From the NCBI RefSeq assembly GCF_030219325.1, contig NZ_CP126625.1, positions 1,600,857-1,664,856 on the forward strand: 64,000 nucleotides of DNA. The letters run 5' to 3'. This DNA comes from Geothrix sp. Its GTDB lineage: Bacteria > Acidobacteriota > Holophagae > Holophagales > Holophagaceae. The notes below the pieces were generated by a model, which worked only from the letters and a program-made list of their open reading frames with translations, searched no databases and had not been told where the DNA came from. This document shows, in pieces, positions 1 to 8,212 of the stretch; positions within the stretch are counted from its first letter, which is position 1; each line of letters opens with the position of its first letter. A program made the translations under genes and the position numbers.

Positions 1-635
1 AGGCCCGGATGCGCGGCCAGCATGCGCTGGAGCCAGGGCGCCAGCTCGTCGTCCATCTGTCTCAGCTTGGTGGCGGTCTCGGCGCTGCGGGGGCCCTTCA
101 GGTGGCCCTCCTCGTCGGTTCCGGAGAGGTAGGTCATGACCAGGCCCGCGCCATCCCGGAGCGCGGCCTCGCTGAAGGCCAGGGCCTCCGAATCCGGCCG
201 GCCGAGGCGGAAGACCTCCAGGCGCCAGGGGCTCACGCCTTCCCAGGGGCCGGTGGCACCCACCCACTGGAAGACGGCGGTGCGGATGCCGCTGCGGGTG
301 GCTGCGGCCCAGAGGGGTTCCCGTTGCACGTCCTCCGCGCGGGAGGCGACCGGCACCAGGGCCTTCGTGGCAGGATCCACATAGCCATTGGCCACCACGC
401 CGTGGTGCTCCGGCCAGCAGCCCGTGGCCATGGTCACGTGGCCGTTGAAGGTGGTGGCGGGGAAGGGGGGGAGGCCCTGGCCGCGGCGGCCCTGCTCCGA
501 CAGCGCCCAGAGCTTGGGCATGGAGCGGGATGTGAACTGGTCCGCGCCCAGGCCATCCGCGCTGAGCAGGAGCACGGGCGGGGCGGCCTGGAGGGCAAGG
601 GCGACCAGCAGAGGGAAAAAGGCGGCACGACGCAT
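1..635 (-). CDS. Exported type I phosphodiesterase / nucleotide pyrophosphatase family protein, C-terminus cut by window
   Basis: The reading frame starts at the ATG at 635 and runs off the left edge, giving about 211 N-terminal residues. A hydrophobic signal peptide (MRRAAFFPLLVALALQAA) is followed by the metal-binding start of an alkaline-phosphatase-superfamily core (LLLSADGLG, Asp27). The stretch PATTFNGHVTMATG matches the NPP nucleophile region, with Thr62 the likely nucleophile. Further in, DEEGHLKGP matches the conserved D..GH..GP metal motif. Family members hydrolyse phosphodiester or pyrophosphate bonds, here probably in the periplasm. Substrate cannot be told. The gene is divergent from the methyltransferase at 666, with 30 bases between the start codons. 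Confidence 0.8.
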   Translation of the reverse strand, partial: MRRAAFFPLLVALALQAAPPVLLLSADGLGADQFTSRSMPKLWALSEQGRRGQGLPPFPATTFNGHVTMATGCWPEHHGVVANGYVDPATKALVPVASRAEDVQREPLWAAATRSGIRTAVFQWVGATGPWEGVSPWRLEVFRLGRPDSEALAFSEAALRDGAGLVMTYLSGTDEEGHLKGPRSAETATKLRQMDDELAPWLQRMLAAHPG

Positions 636-665
636 GGTCCCAGGGTAACAAGCTACCCTTGATTC

Positions 666-1856
666 ATGACCACCCCCCGTTGGCCCTATCCCCTGCTCCG
701 CCTCAAACCGGGCAAAGAGGCGTTGATCTCCAAGCGGCACCCCTGGGTGTTCTCGGGGGCGCTGGCCAAGCCCTCCGACGCGGCCCTGGTGCGGTTGGCG
801 GACGATTCCGGCTGCGTGCTGGGCATCGGCACGGCCAGTCCGACGAATCCCCTGGCGGCTCGGATCTTCCGTTTCGAGGACGCGCCCCTGGACGAGGCCT
901 TCTTCCGCGAGCGGTTCGAATCGGCCCTGGCCCTGAGGAAGGAGCTGGGCCTGTGGGATCCCGAAGGCGGCTGCCGCTGGATCTTCGGCGAGGGCGATGG
1001 CCTGCCGGGCCTGGTGGTCGATCGTTATGCCTCGGCCCTGGTGCTGCAGGTGGGCACGGCGGGCCTGGAGCTTCTGCGGGAGACCTGGTGGCCCATTCTC
1101 TTCGAGCTCGGCAAGCGCGAGGGCATCACGGCCTTCGTGGAGCGCAGCCAGTCCGGCCGCCGCGACGAGGGCCTGGATCCCGTGAACCGCCTGCTCAAGG
1201 GCAGCCTCGCGGGCCCGGTCACGGTTCGCGAAGGCGACGCCAAGCTCACCGTGGACCTGCTGCGCGGCCAGAAGACCGGCTTCTTCCTGGATCAGCGGGA
1301 GCATCGCCTGCAGCTGGGCCGGGTGTCGCAGGGCAAGCGCGTGCTCAACGCCTTCGGCTACACCGGTGGCTTCAGCATCCACGCTGGGTTGGGGGGCGCT
1401 GTGGAAGTCGCAACGCTGGACATCAGCGCCCCGGCCCTGGACCAGGCGGAGCGGGACTGGGCCGCCAACGGCCTGGATCCGGCCTCGCACATCCGCATGG
1501 AGGGTGATGCCTTCGAGCTCATGCGGCAGCTGGAGCCCCTGGGTTGGGACCGCGTCATCGTGGATCCGCCCGCCTTCGCCAAACAGCGCAAGGACGTGGA
1601 CAAGGCCTTCAAGGCCTACAAGGACGTCTTCCGCCTGGGCGCCCGCGCCACCGCGCCCGGCGGCATGCTCTGGTGCTTCTCCTGCAGCCAGCACCTGGAC
1701 CGCACCCGCTTCCAGGAAGCCGTGTGGACCGCGCTGCTCGAAGCCGGCCGCGAAGCCCGCGTGCTGGCACACCTGGGTCAGCCGTCGGATCATCCCTACG
1801 CCCTGAACCATCCCGAGGGGTTCTACCTCAAGGGGTTGTGGCTGAGCGTGGGTTAG
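666..1856 (+). CDS. Class I SAM-dependent rRNA methyltransferase (RlmI/RlmK-like, PUA + methyltransferase)
   Basis: The 396-residue protein has the layout of the RlmI 23S rRNA m5C methyltransferase family. An N-terminal PUA-like domain (about residues 1-80) is followed by an RMT-type linker and a Rossmann methyltransferase domain. Visible motifs are GQKTGFFLDQREHR, the SAM-binding segment VLNAFGYTGGFSIHAG, and the catalytic-site motif IVDPPAFAK near residue 300. A late FSCSQH motif supplies the cysteine typical of the family. It probably methylates a cytosine in large-subunit rRNA, but paralogues with other targets exist, so I give no symbol. It converges with ttcA, whose stop codon overlaps its own. 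Confidence 0.88.
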   Translation: MTTPRWPYPLLRLKPGKEALISKRHPWVFSGALAKPSDAALVRLADDSGCVLGIGTASPTNPLAARIFRFEDAPLDEAFFRERFESALALRKELGLWDPEGGCRWIFGEGDGLPGLVVDRYASALVLQVGTAGLELLRETWWPILFELGKREGITAFVERSQSGRRDEGLDPVNRLLKGSLAGPVTVREGDAKLTVDLLRGQKTGFFLDQREHRLQLGRVSQGKRVLNAFGYTGGFSIHAGLGGAVEVATLDISAPALDQAERDWAANGLDPASHIRMEGDAFELMRQLEPLGWDRVIVDPPAFAKQRKDVDKAFKAYKDVFRLGARATAPGGMLWCFSCSQHLDRTRFQEAVWTALLEAGREARVLAHLGQPSDHPYALNHPEGFYLKGLWLSVG

Positions 1857-2704
1857 CCCAAGCGCTCCACGGCCTCATCCACGCCCTTGGCATGCAGGGC
1901 GCCCAGGTTCAAGTCGAGCAGGTGGCTCAGCTTCACGTTGCCCATGGCGCCGAGCATGGAGGCCTTCAGCCGCGGGATGCTGCCTTCCATGGAGCCAATG
2001 AGTTCCTTCACCTGCTTGCGGCGGCTCTCGAGGCTGGAGCAGCCGCAGAGGGGGCAGCCGCAGGGCACGATGGGGAAGCCCCGCAGCCAGGCGTAGCGCT
2101 GCAGATCCTTCTCCTCGCAGGTGCCCAGGGGACGGATGACGGTGTTGGCGCCGTCGTCGCTCACGAGGCGCAGAGGCATGGTGCTGAGGCGCCCCTCGAA
2201 GAACAGGTTGATGAGCAGCGTCTCGATCAGGTCGTCCAGGTGGTGGCCCAGGGCGATCTTGGTGTAGCCGTGCTGCTTGGCGAAGGAGTAGAGCACCCCG
2301 CGCCGCAGCCGCGAACAGATGATGCAGGGCAGCTCCTCGGGCTTGCTGCGCACCATCTTGTCGATGGGGGCGGGGATCACGTGGTGGGGCACGCCCAGGC
2401 GTTCACAGACCTCGGCGATGGGATCGGGGTTGAACTGGGGGAAGCCCGGATCCACCGTGGCGGCTTCCACGGCGAAGGTCACGGGAGCCCGCTTCCGCAG
2501 CCGCTCCAGCACGTCCAGCAGGGCCCAGGAGTCCTTGCCGCCGCTGACGGCCACGAGGATGCGGTCGCCGTCCTCGATCAGGTTGTAGGCAGCGTTGGTT
2601 TCGCCGAGGCGCCGCGCGAGCTTCCGCTCCAGCTTGGGCAGGGTCTTGAGGTCAGCCTCGGTGGGTGGCAGGGCCAGGCTGGGCAGGGCGCAGGGATTGC
2701 TCAC
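1853..2704 (-). CDS. ttcA: tRNA 2-thiocytidine biosynthesis protein TtcA
   Basis: This 283-residue PP-loop ATPase thiolates C32 of certain tRNAs. The ATP-binding PP-loop SGGKDS lies near residue 55. The CIIC motif followed by SRLRRG near residue 130, and a second cysteine-rich patch (CGCPLCGCSS), are the cysteines that in TtcA hold the [4Fe-4S] cluster needed for activity. Its start codon overlaps the stop of the Rrf2-type regulator by 4 bases, so the two are surely co-transcribed. Pairing an Fe-S-dependent enzyme with an IscR-like regulator makes biological sense. The 3' end overlaps the convergent methyltransferase gene. Confidence 0.92.
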   Translation of the reverse strand: MSNPCALPSLALPPTEADLKTLPKLERKLARRLGETNAAYNLIEDGDRILVAVSGGKDSWALLDVLERLRKRAPVTFAVEAATVDPGFPQFNPDPIAEVCERLGVPHHVIPAPIDKMVRSKPEELPCIICSRLRRGVLYSFAKQHGYTKIALGHHLDDLIETLLINLFFEGRLSTMPLRLVSDDGANTVIRPLGTCEEKDLQRYAWLRGFPIVPCGCPLCGCSSLESRRKQVKELIGSMEGSIPRLKASMLGAMGNVKLSHLLDLNLGALHAKGVDEAVERLG

Positions 2705-3207
2705 ATCACGCCGCAGGCTTTGCGCTCACCCCGTACAATCTGGCCCTGGACGTCCTTCACGTATTCGGGGCAGGTGCAGTCGGGGCAGGTGTTGCTGGAG
2801 GTCTCGGAACACAGGTCCGCGAAGGTGACCTTCTCCATGAAGGCGGAGATGTGGTCGTTCAGCCGGTTCCAGAGCAGCTTGCTCATGCGTTCGTCGGCCA
2901 ACAGCGTCTTGTTGGCGGTCCTGGGATCTTCCTTGGCGGCGGCATAGAAGCTGCTGTCCGTGAGGCGCAGCACCTCGCCCACGCTCACCTGGTTGCAGGG
3001 CCGCGTGAGGATGTAGCCGCCCTTGGGGCCACGGACGCTGGCGACGACACCGGCCTTCTTGAGCTTGTTGAAGATCTGTTCGAGGAAGGGCAGGGAGAGC
3101 TTCTGGCGCTCGGCGATCACGTGCAGGGGCACCGGCTGGCCGTGGCTGTGGTGAGCCAGGTCGAACAGGGCCTGCATGCTGTACCTGCCTCGGGCCGAGA
3201 TCTTCAC
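2701..3207 (-). CDS. Rrf2 family (IscR-like) transcriptional regulator
   Basis: A 168-residue winged-helix regulator. I place the start at the GTG at 3207, because it is preceded by a GGAG 8 bases upstream and gives the family-typical opening KISARGRYSMQALFDLA. Residues 1-80 form the Rrf2 HTH and wing, including LPFLEQIFNKLKKAGVVASVRGPKGGY-type sequence. The C-terminal part carries cysteines at 133, 141, 144, 146 and 165, so an Fe-S cluster is likely. The spacing differs from E. coli IscR (C-X5-C-X5-C). A site resembling the IscR type 1 operator overlaps the predicted -35 box at 3235-3259, suggesting autoregulation. It is translationally coupled to ttcA by an ATGA overlap. Confidence 0.88.
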   Translation of the reverse strand: MKISARGRYSMQALFDLAHHSHGQPVPLHVIAERQKLSLPFLEQIFNKLKKAGVVASVRGPKGGYILTRPCNQVSVGEVLRLTDSSFYAAAKEDPRTANKTLLADERMSKLLWNRLNDHISAFMEKVTFADLCSETSSNTCPDCTCPEYVKDVQGQIVRGERKACGVM

Positions 3208-3226
3208 GAAGGGTGCTCCAGACTCC

Positions 3227-3255
3227 AGGCTAGTATTCCTGAGTGAATGAGTCAA
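3227..3255 (-). promoter_or_regulatory. Predicted sigma70-type promoter of the Rrf2-ttcA operon
   Basis: On the minus strand TTGACT (3255-3250) matches five of six -35 positions. With a 17-base spacer it is followed by TAGCCT (3232-3227), a weak -10 box. The GTG start at 3207 would then have a leader of roughly 12 to 14 bases, enough for its GGAG site. Confidence 0.45.
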
Positions 3256-3259
3256 GTTT
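3235..3259 (-). promoter_or_regulatory. Candidate IscR type 1-like operator
   Basis: Read on the minus strand, the first half-site AAACTTGACTC and the second half-site CACTCAGGAAT are separated by ATT. Against the published E. coli IscR type 1 consensus halves (ATASYYGACTR and YAGTCRRSTAT, spacer WWW, recalled from memory) 21 of 25 positions agree. The site covers the -35 box of the regulator gene and lies 35 bases before the divergent thioredoxin-like gene, so it could control both. Confidence 0.5.
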
Positions 3260-3293
3260 ATGAGCCTGGCTAGACTCGATTCCGGAGATCCCC

Positions 3294-3869
3294 ATGAGAG
3301 CCGTCGTTCTGGCCTTGGCCACTTCCGTTCTGCTGGCACGGCAGCCGGCCGTCGTGGCGGCTCCTCCGCCCGGGGCGCTCCCCGCGGGACCCCTGCTGGA
3401 TACCCGCGACGGCCAGCCGCTGCTGCTCGGCGAGACGACGGCCAAGGCCATCCTGGCCCACCGGGCGGCGTACCGCGACAACCTGGCCAAGGTGAAGGTG
3501 AACGCCAAGGTGAAGGCCCGCTGGCTGGCCGTCCGGCATCCTTTCACGCTGGTGGTGGCGTTCGGCTCCTGGTGCGCCGACAGCCAATACCACCTGCCGT
3601 ACCTGCTGGCCCTGGAGGCGGACCCGAACCCCTTCATCGAGGTGTGCTACCTCGGCGTGAACCGGGACAAGAAGCTGGACCCCGGCGCCTGGCCGAAGGG
3701 TGTGGAACCCCAGGCTTTGCACCGTGTGCCGACCTTCTACCTGTTCGCCACCCAGCCCGGTGGCGCCCAGAAGCTGATGGGAACCGTGGTGGAGAACCCT
3801 CCCCGCGAGGGGCAGAGCATGGCCGAGGCACTGGTGGAGCTGGTGGAGGCGGCCACAAAGGCGCTTTAG
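3294..3869 (+). CDS. Exported thioredoxin-fold protein with a single active-site cysteine
   Basis: A 191-residue protein with an N-terminal signal peptide (MRAVVLALATSVLLA, cleavage probably near AAPPP). The core has the thioredoxin-fold pattern: a beta strand VVAFGSWCADSQ with one cysteine in a WCxxS arrangement in place of CxxC, and a later cis-proline motif VPTFYLF. Because the resolving cysteine is missing, it is more likely a monothiol reductase, chaperone or binding protein than a classical dithiol oxidoreductase. A GGAG stands 9 bases before the ATG. It lies 45 bases upstream of two solute-binding protein genes and may be co-transcribed. The partner is unknown. Confidence 0.65.
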   Translation: MRAVVLALATSVLLARQPAVVAAPPPGALPAGPLLDTRDGQPLLLGETTAKAILAHRAAYRDNLAKVKVNAKVKARWLAVRHPFTLVVAFGSWCADSQYHLPYLLALEADPNPFIEVCYLGVNRDKKLDPGAWPKGVEPQALHRVPTFYLFATQPGGAQKLMGTVVENPPREGQSMAEALVELVEAATKAL

Positions 3870-3914
3870 CCCAGTATTCACGGGGAACGGCAGGCAACCG
3901 ATGAAGTGGGCACC

Positions 3915-5483
3915 ATGCGTTGGCGCTCCTTCATCCTGGCATTCAGCCTGCTCTCGGGCCTGTGGTCCGGGGACAGGGTCCTTGTGGGGGTGGACGAATG
4001 GACCACGCTGAACCCCCTGCTGGCAGGCCAGGATTCCGATTTCGAAGCGCTGGATCTCCTCTTCGATCGCCTGGTGACCATTGATGCCAAGGGGAACTAC
4101 ATACCTGAGCTGCTGGAGTCCTGGGTCATTCTCAGGGGCGGGCGGGAGGTGGTCCTCAAGCTCCGGCCCGGCATGACCTGGCACGATGGGAAACCCATCG
4201 AAGCCGCAGACGTGGTGTTCACATGGACGGCACTCCGGCTGCCCCGCGTGAGGCAGATCGCCGACACGGCCGGTGGCGTGACGAGCCTCGACAGCCTGAC
4301 CGCCGAGGGTCCATTGACGGTGAGAATCAGGCTGAAGCGCCCCCGGGGCACCCTGCTGAACGACCTGTACAACTTCATCCCTGTTCCCAGGCATCTCTAC
4401 CAGGTGGGCGCCAAGCCGAAGGATGCCCCCGTGAACTTCCAGCCGGTGGGGTCCGGGCCCTACCGGCTGGTGGGCACCGCCACGACCAAGCGGTTTGCCA
4501 TGGTGCGCTGGGACGGCTACCACGGGGTCCACCCGGGCAAGGCCCTTTCATTCGAATACTGGGATGCCCCGAGAGACAAGACGCTCCTTCCCAACTTCGA
4601 AGCGGAGAAGGTCCACTACTCGAAAGCCAGCCAGCTTCCCCACTACCTGGTGCGCAAAGGCGCCCAGGGTAGCGGCCTGGTGCAGCCGATCTCGGTGCCC
4701 TATGCCTCCATCGGCGCCTACTTCCTGAACTGCGACCCCAAGCGCAGCCTGCTCGGTGATCTGGCCCTGAGACAGGTCATCGGGGAGCTCTCACCCTGGC
4801 GGGACCTGGCGCGGGCCAGGCGCTTCTTCCCGAGCCGACTCGCCAAGGGCTTCTGGCCGCCGGAAAGCTGGGCCCACGATCCGGAGCCGCGTCCCTTGCC
4901 CCAGGTGGATCGGGCCATGGCCATCCTGGATGCGGGCGGATGGAGGCCGGGGCCGGATGGCGTCCGCCGGGATGCGAAGGGCCGGCGTCTCGACCTGGTG
5001 CTCTACGAGCCCATCTCCCCCGTCCGTCCGAGTGCGGCTCATCTGCTGGCGGCGCAGGCGGCCCGGGTGGGGATGCACATCGAGGTCCGGACCATTTCGT
5101 TCGCGGACTTGACCGACAAGGCTTCGAACCATGACGGGGACATCTGGAACTTCGGATGGACCCTGGCCCTGGACCCCGACGTGGACAGCCCCCTGTTCAC
5201 GCTCGAGGGATACCGGACCCGCGCGAACGTGAGCAGCTACCTGAACCCGGAGATCGATCGCCTGTTTGATGCCGGACGGCACACCCTCGATCCGGAGGCC
5301 CGGAAGCGCGTCTATCGGGAGATCTCACGCCTGATCGATCGGGACAAGCCCATCATCCCGATCGACTATTCGCAGACCCGGGTGCTGGTCCACCGGCGTC
5401 TCCAGGGGGTCACCTTCAACCTGCTGGGCCAGAGCTACGGCTTCTGGCCAGGACGGCGCGGCTGGATGCTGGAAGGCTCCTGA
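3915..5483 (+). CDS. Family 5 extracellular solute-binding protein (peptide/nickel-type ABC transporter), copy 1
   Basis: A 522-residue protein with a signal peptide (MRWRSFILAFSLLSGLWSG). The start is taken at the ATG at 3915; a GTG at 3906 is also in frame but offers no better ribosome site. SBP family 5 features include the N-terminal TLNPLLAGQDSDFEALDLLFDRL, then LKLRPGMTWHDGKPIEAADVVFTW near residue 90, and the C-terminal segments typical of DppA/OppA-like binders. It should bind a peptide or similar ligand in the periplasm. No permease or ATPase gene is nearby. Its stop overlaps the start of a close paralogue by one base (TGATG). Confidence 0.85.
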   Translation: MRWRSFILAFSLLSGLWSGDRVLVGVDEWTTLNPLLAGQDSDFEALDLLFDRLVTIDAKGNYIPELLESWVILRGGREVVLKLRPGMTWHDGKPIEAADVVFTWTALRLPRVRQIADTAGGVTSLDSLTAEGPLTVRIRLKRPRGTLLNDLYNFIPVPRHLYQVGAKPKDAPVNFQPVGSGPYRLVGTATTKRFAMVRWDGYHGVHPGKALSFEYWDAPRDKTLLPNFEAEKVHYSKASQLPHYLVRKGAQGSGLVQPISVPYASIGAYFLNCDPKRSLLGDLALRQVIGELSPWRDLARARRFFPSRLAKGFWPPESWAHDPEPRPLPQVDRAMAILDAGGWRPGPDGVRRDAKGRRLDLVLYEPISPVRPSAAHLLAAQAARVGMHIEVRTISFADLTDKASNHDGDIWNFGWTLALDPDVDSPLFTLEGYRTRANVSSYLNPEIDRLFDAGRHTLDPEARKRVYREISRLIDRDKPIIPIDYSQTRVLVHRRLQGVTFNLLGQSYGFWPGRRGWMLEGS

Positions 5484-7042
5484 TGCGCGGACTGCTGGCC
5501 TGTCTCTTCGCGGCGCTCTCCCTGGGGGCGCAGCCCATCTCGGTGGCGCTGGACAAGCCGGTCATGAGCCTGAATCCCCTCCTGCTCTCCCGTGAGGTCG
5601 AGGTCCAGGTGGTGGATCTGGTCTTCGACCGGCTGGTGGCCTTGGATGAACGCGGCGAGTTCGTCCCCCAGCTGCTCGAGGGGTGGGAGATCTCAAAGGA
5701 TGGGCGGAATGTCCTGCTGAAGCTCCGCCCCGGCCTGACCTGGCAGGATGGCTCTCCCATCGAGGCCGAAGACCTGGTGGCAACCTGGCGCATGCTGTCG
5801 CTGCCCCAGGTGCGGAAGGTCAACGACCTGGTCGGCGTCCGCACCCTGGATAGCCTGGTGGCCGAAGGGCCGCATCGGGTGAGGATCCGCCTGAAGGCGG
5901 CCCGCGCCTCCCTGCTGTCGGATCTGTACAACTTCCAGCCCGTTCCCCGCCGGCGCTATGCGCAGGGCTCCGAAGAGCTGAAGCACCCCTTGAACTACGC
6001 ACCCATCGGATCGGGGCCCTACCGCGTCCTGCCCGGCGCCCATGCGACGGAGATCCAGCTCCAGCTGTGGAGCGGCTACCACGGATCGCATCCTGGCCGC
6101 TGGGATGCATTCCGCTTCCGGGTCCAGCCACAGGACAAGGCCGAGTACGGAAGGCAGCTCCGGGCGCGGGAGTACCACTTCGGCGAGCTCGACTGGTTCC
6201 GCCACTACCTGCTTCGACGGGGCGCCTTTGGCGATGGCAGCCTCATCGCCCAATCCACGCCGTTGTCCTCGTTCAACACGTTCTGGTTCAACTGCAATCC
6301 CGAACGGAGCCTCCTGGGCGACGTGCGGCTGCGGAGGGCGCTCGCGGAGGCCCTGCCCTGGGAGTTCCTCAAGGCCCAGCGGAGGCTCCGGGCCGAGCGG
6401 CTGGCATCGAGCCTCTGGCCGCCCCAGAGCTGGGCCTTCGATCAGGCGGTGGCACCCCTCCCTCGGGCGGAACGGGCGGCGGCCATGCTGGAAGCGGCCG
6501 GCTGGAGGCTGGGTCCGGACGGGGTCCGCCGGGACGCCAAGGGGCGCCTGCTCCATCTCGTCATGTTCTCCGCCTGGGGCTACTCGGGACGGGACCATGC
6601 CGATGCCTTCTGCGATGCCCTCCGCAAGGTCGGAGTCGAGATCGATCTGCGGCGCACGCCCGTCGATGAGCCCTACACCATGTCCACCAAGGGGGAGGGG
6701 GACATCTGGGACTACGCCTGGAACACCGGTCTGGATCCGGACAATGAAAGCCCGCTGTTCTCGTCGGACGGCATTGCCAGCGGCAGCAATGTCACTGGAT
6801 ACCGGAACCCGGAGGTGGACCGCCTGTTCGAGAGGGGACGGCACGAACTGGACCCGGTTCGGCGACGGAGCCTCTACCTGAAGATCAACGAGCTCATCCA
6901 GAATGACCAGCCGTTGCTTCAGCTGACCTACGGCGTGGCCTACCTGGTCCTGGACCGGCGCCTGCGTGGCGTCGGATTCAATCCGCTCGGGCAGACCTAC
7001 GGCTACGTGCCCGGTCGGCGGGGCTGGTGGCTGGATGGGTGA
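5483..7042 (+). CDS. Family 5 extracellular solute-binding protein, copy 2
   Basis: A 519-residue paralogue of the preceding gene, sharing the same block order: signal peptide (MRGLLACLFAALSLGA), SLNPLLLSREVEVQVVDLVFDRL, LRPGLTWQDGSPIEAEDLVATW, SGPYRV, and the C-terminal WDYAWNTGLDPDNESPLF and GQTYGYVPGRRGWW segments that recur in copy 1 as QSYGFWPGRRGW. The pair clearly arose by tandem duplication and then diverged. It is translationally coupled to copy 1. As no transporter genes accompany it, the pair may share permeases encoded elsewhere or work as sensors or chaperones. It converges on the WYL gene with a 12-base gap. Confidence 0.85.
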   Translation: MRGLLACLFAALSLGAQPISVALDKPVMSLNPLLLSREVEVQVVDLVFDRLVALDERGEFVPQLLEGWEISKDGRNVLLKLRPGLTWQDGSPIEAEDLVATWRMLSLPQVRKVNDLVGVRTLDSLVAEGPHRVRIRLKAARASLLSDLYNFQPVPRRRYAQGSEELKHPLNYAPIGSGPYRVLPGAHATEIQLQLWSGYHGSHPGRWDAFRFRVQPQDKAEYGRQLRAREYHFGELDWFRHYLLRRGAFGDGSLIAQSTPLSSFNTFWFNCNPERSLLGDVRLRRALAEALPWEFLKAQRRLRAERLASSLWPPQSWAFDQAVAPLPRAERAAAMLEAAGWRLGPDGVRRDAKGRLLHLVMFSAWGYSGRDHADAFCDALRKVGVEIDLRRTPVDEPYTMSTKGEGDIWDYAWNTGLDPDNESPLFSSDGIASGSNVTGYRNPEVDRLFERGRHELDPVRRRSLYLKINELIQNDQPLLQLTYGVAYLVLDRRLRGVGFNPLGQTYGYVPGRRGWWLDG

Positions 7043-7054
7043 TGGCGCCCGGTG

Positions 7055-8137
7055 TCAGAGCCGGTCGAAGCGGATGATCTCCACCTTGCCGGGCTTGGAC
7101 TTGGGGGCCTCATCGCGCTCGCGTTCGGGGCGGGCTTCCCGCTCAGGACGGGCTTCCCGTTCCGGGCGGGCCTCGCGATGGGGGCGGGCCTCATGGCGGC
7201 GGGGCTGCTCGGGTGGGGGCTCCGGCCGGGGGGCGGCCTTGGGTGCTGCAGGCATGGGGGCCTGGCGTTCCCGGCCGGCCCAGACGGCACCCACCTGTTT
7301 GATGCGATCCACGAGCCGGGCCGGCTCCAGCACCTGGATGCCGTCGCCGAACTGCATGGCCCAGCGCGCGATGGCCCGGAGGTCCGTGGCGGAGAAGGTG
7401 ACCAGGGCCTGGCCATCACCCTGATCCTCCAGCTTGAAGCTGGGGAAGGCGGGAGGCGCCTGTTTCACGGCGAAGACCCACTGCTTCGCCAGGCTGGCCT
7501 TCACGGCGATGGGTTCTCCACCCAGCCAGCCACCGATCTGGTTGGCGGGCGTGCCCTCGGCGTAGGGGCCCTGGGCCGCGCGGCCGACGCCCTCGACGGC
7601 ATTGACCTCCGCCAGCAGGTCGACGCAGTGATGGCGCTCGGCGTTGTAGCGGCGGTCCCAGCCCCAGGCGTACCAGGCCTGGCTGAGGGCGTCGAAGGTG
7701 AGGTGCCGGGGTTCGAAGGTGCGGGGCGCATTGGCCTCGGCATCCGCGAAGATGAATTCCACGGCCCGGCCTTCGCAGATCGCGGTCAGGATGGCCTGGG
7801 CCAGGGGGGTCAGGACGGGAGAGGCCGGCGCCTTCACCACGGCTGGCTTGGGCTCGGGAGCAGGCTGGGCGGGGACCTCAGCGCTGGTTTCAACGGTCTT
7901 GGCCGCAGCCTTGGACGCCTTGGTTTTCGAAGGCGCCTTGGCAGCGGGCTTGGCCTTCGGCTCAGCGGCCTTGGTCTCGGCAACCTCGGTTTCGGCCACC
8001 TTGGGCTCGACGATCTTGGCTTCGGCCTTCTTGGCAGCGGCCTTTTTGGCCGGGGCGGCCTTGCTCTTGGGGACGGCTTCCTCCACCTTCTCGGTGGTGC
8101 TCACGGGCTTCTTGCGGGGGGTCTTGGTCACGGCCAT
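7055..8137 (-). CDS. WYL-domain protein with Lys/Ala/Pro-rich N-terminal tail and Arg/Glu-rich repeat C-terminus
   Basis: A 360-residue protein. Residues 1-110 are low complexity, rich in K, A, P and E ([13 protein letters not shown] and similar), much like bacterial histone H1-like tails. Residues about 115-170 contain the WYL pattern: [21 protein letters not shown], then [22 protein letters not shown], which corresponds to the WYL strand and its ligand-binding arginines. A WCX-like C-terminal piece follows ([25 protein letters not shown]). Residues about 300-345 are basic and repetitive (AR-PERE units). There is no recognisable HTH, unlike most WYL regulators. It could bind DNA or RNA through its tails. 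Function unknown. Confidence 0.7.
   Translation of the reverse strand: MAVTKTPRKKPVSTTEKVEEAVPKSKAAPAKKAAAKKAEAKIVEPKVAETEVAETKAAEPKAKPAAKAPSKTKASKAAAKTVETSAEVPAQPAPEPKPAVVKAPASPVLTPLAQAILTAICEGRAVEFIFADAEANAPRTFEPRHLTFDALSQAWYAWGWDRRYNAERHHCVDLLAEVNAVEGVGRAAQGPYAEGTPANQIGGWLGGEPIAVKASLAKQWVFAVKQAPPAFPSFKLEDQGDGQALVTFSATDLRAIARWAMQFGDGIQVLEPARLVDRIKQVGAVWAGRERQAPMPAAPKAAPRPEPPPEQPRRHEARPHREARPEREARPEREARPERERDEAPKSKPGKVEIIRFDRL
7122..7193. repeat. Four tandem copies of an 18-bp coding repeat
   Basis: Imperfect 18-base units begin at 7122, 7140, 7158 and 7176, each ending in a GGGC-T/C-TC core. They encode, on the minus strand, the repeated Arg-Pro-Glu/His-Arg-Glu-Ala hexads at the C-terminus of the WYL protein. 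Such repeats can vary in copy number by slippage. Confidence 0.75.
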
Positions 8138-8212
8138 GGGTGTCAGGCTCCTGGCCCATCATCACCCATTCCCGCCGGCAGGGTCCACCTCGCAATTCGG
8201 CCGCGGAGGTTC

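Noticed and set aside
7122-7193. CRISPR-like array
   Set aside because: The 18-base repeats are contiguous, without spacers, and in frame in a coding gene.
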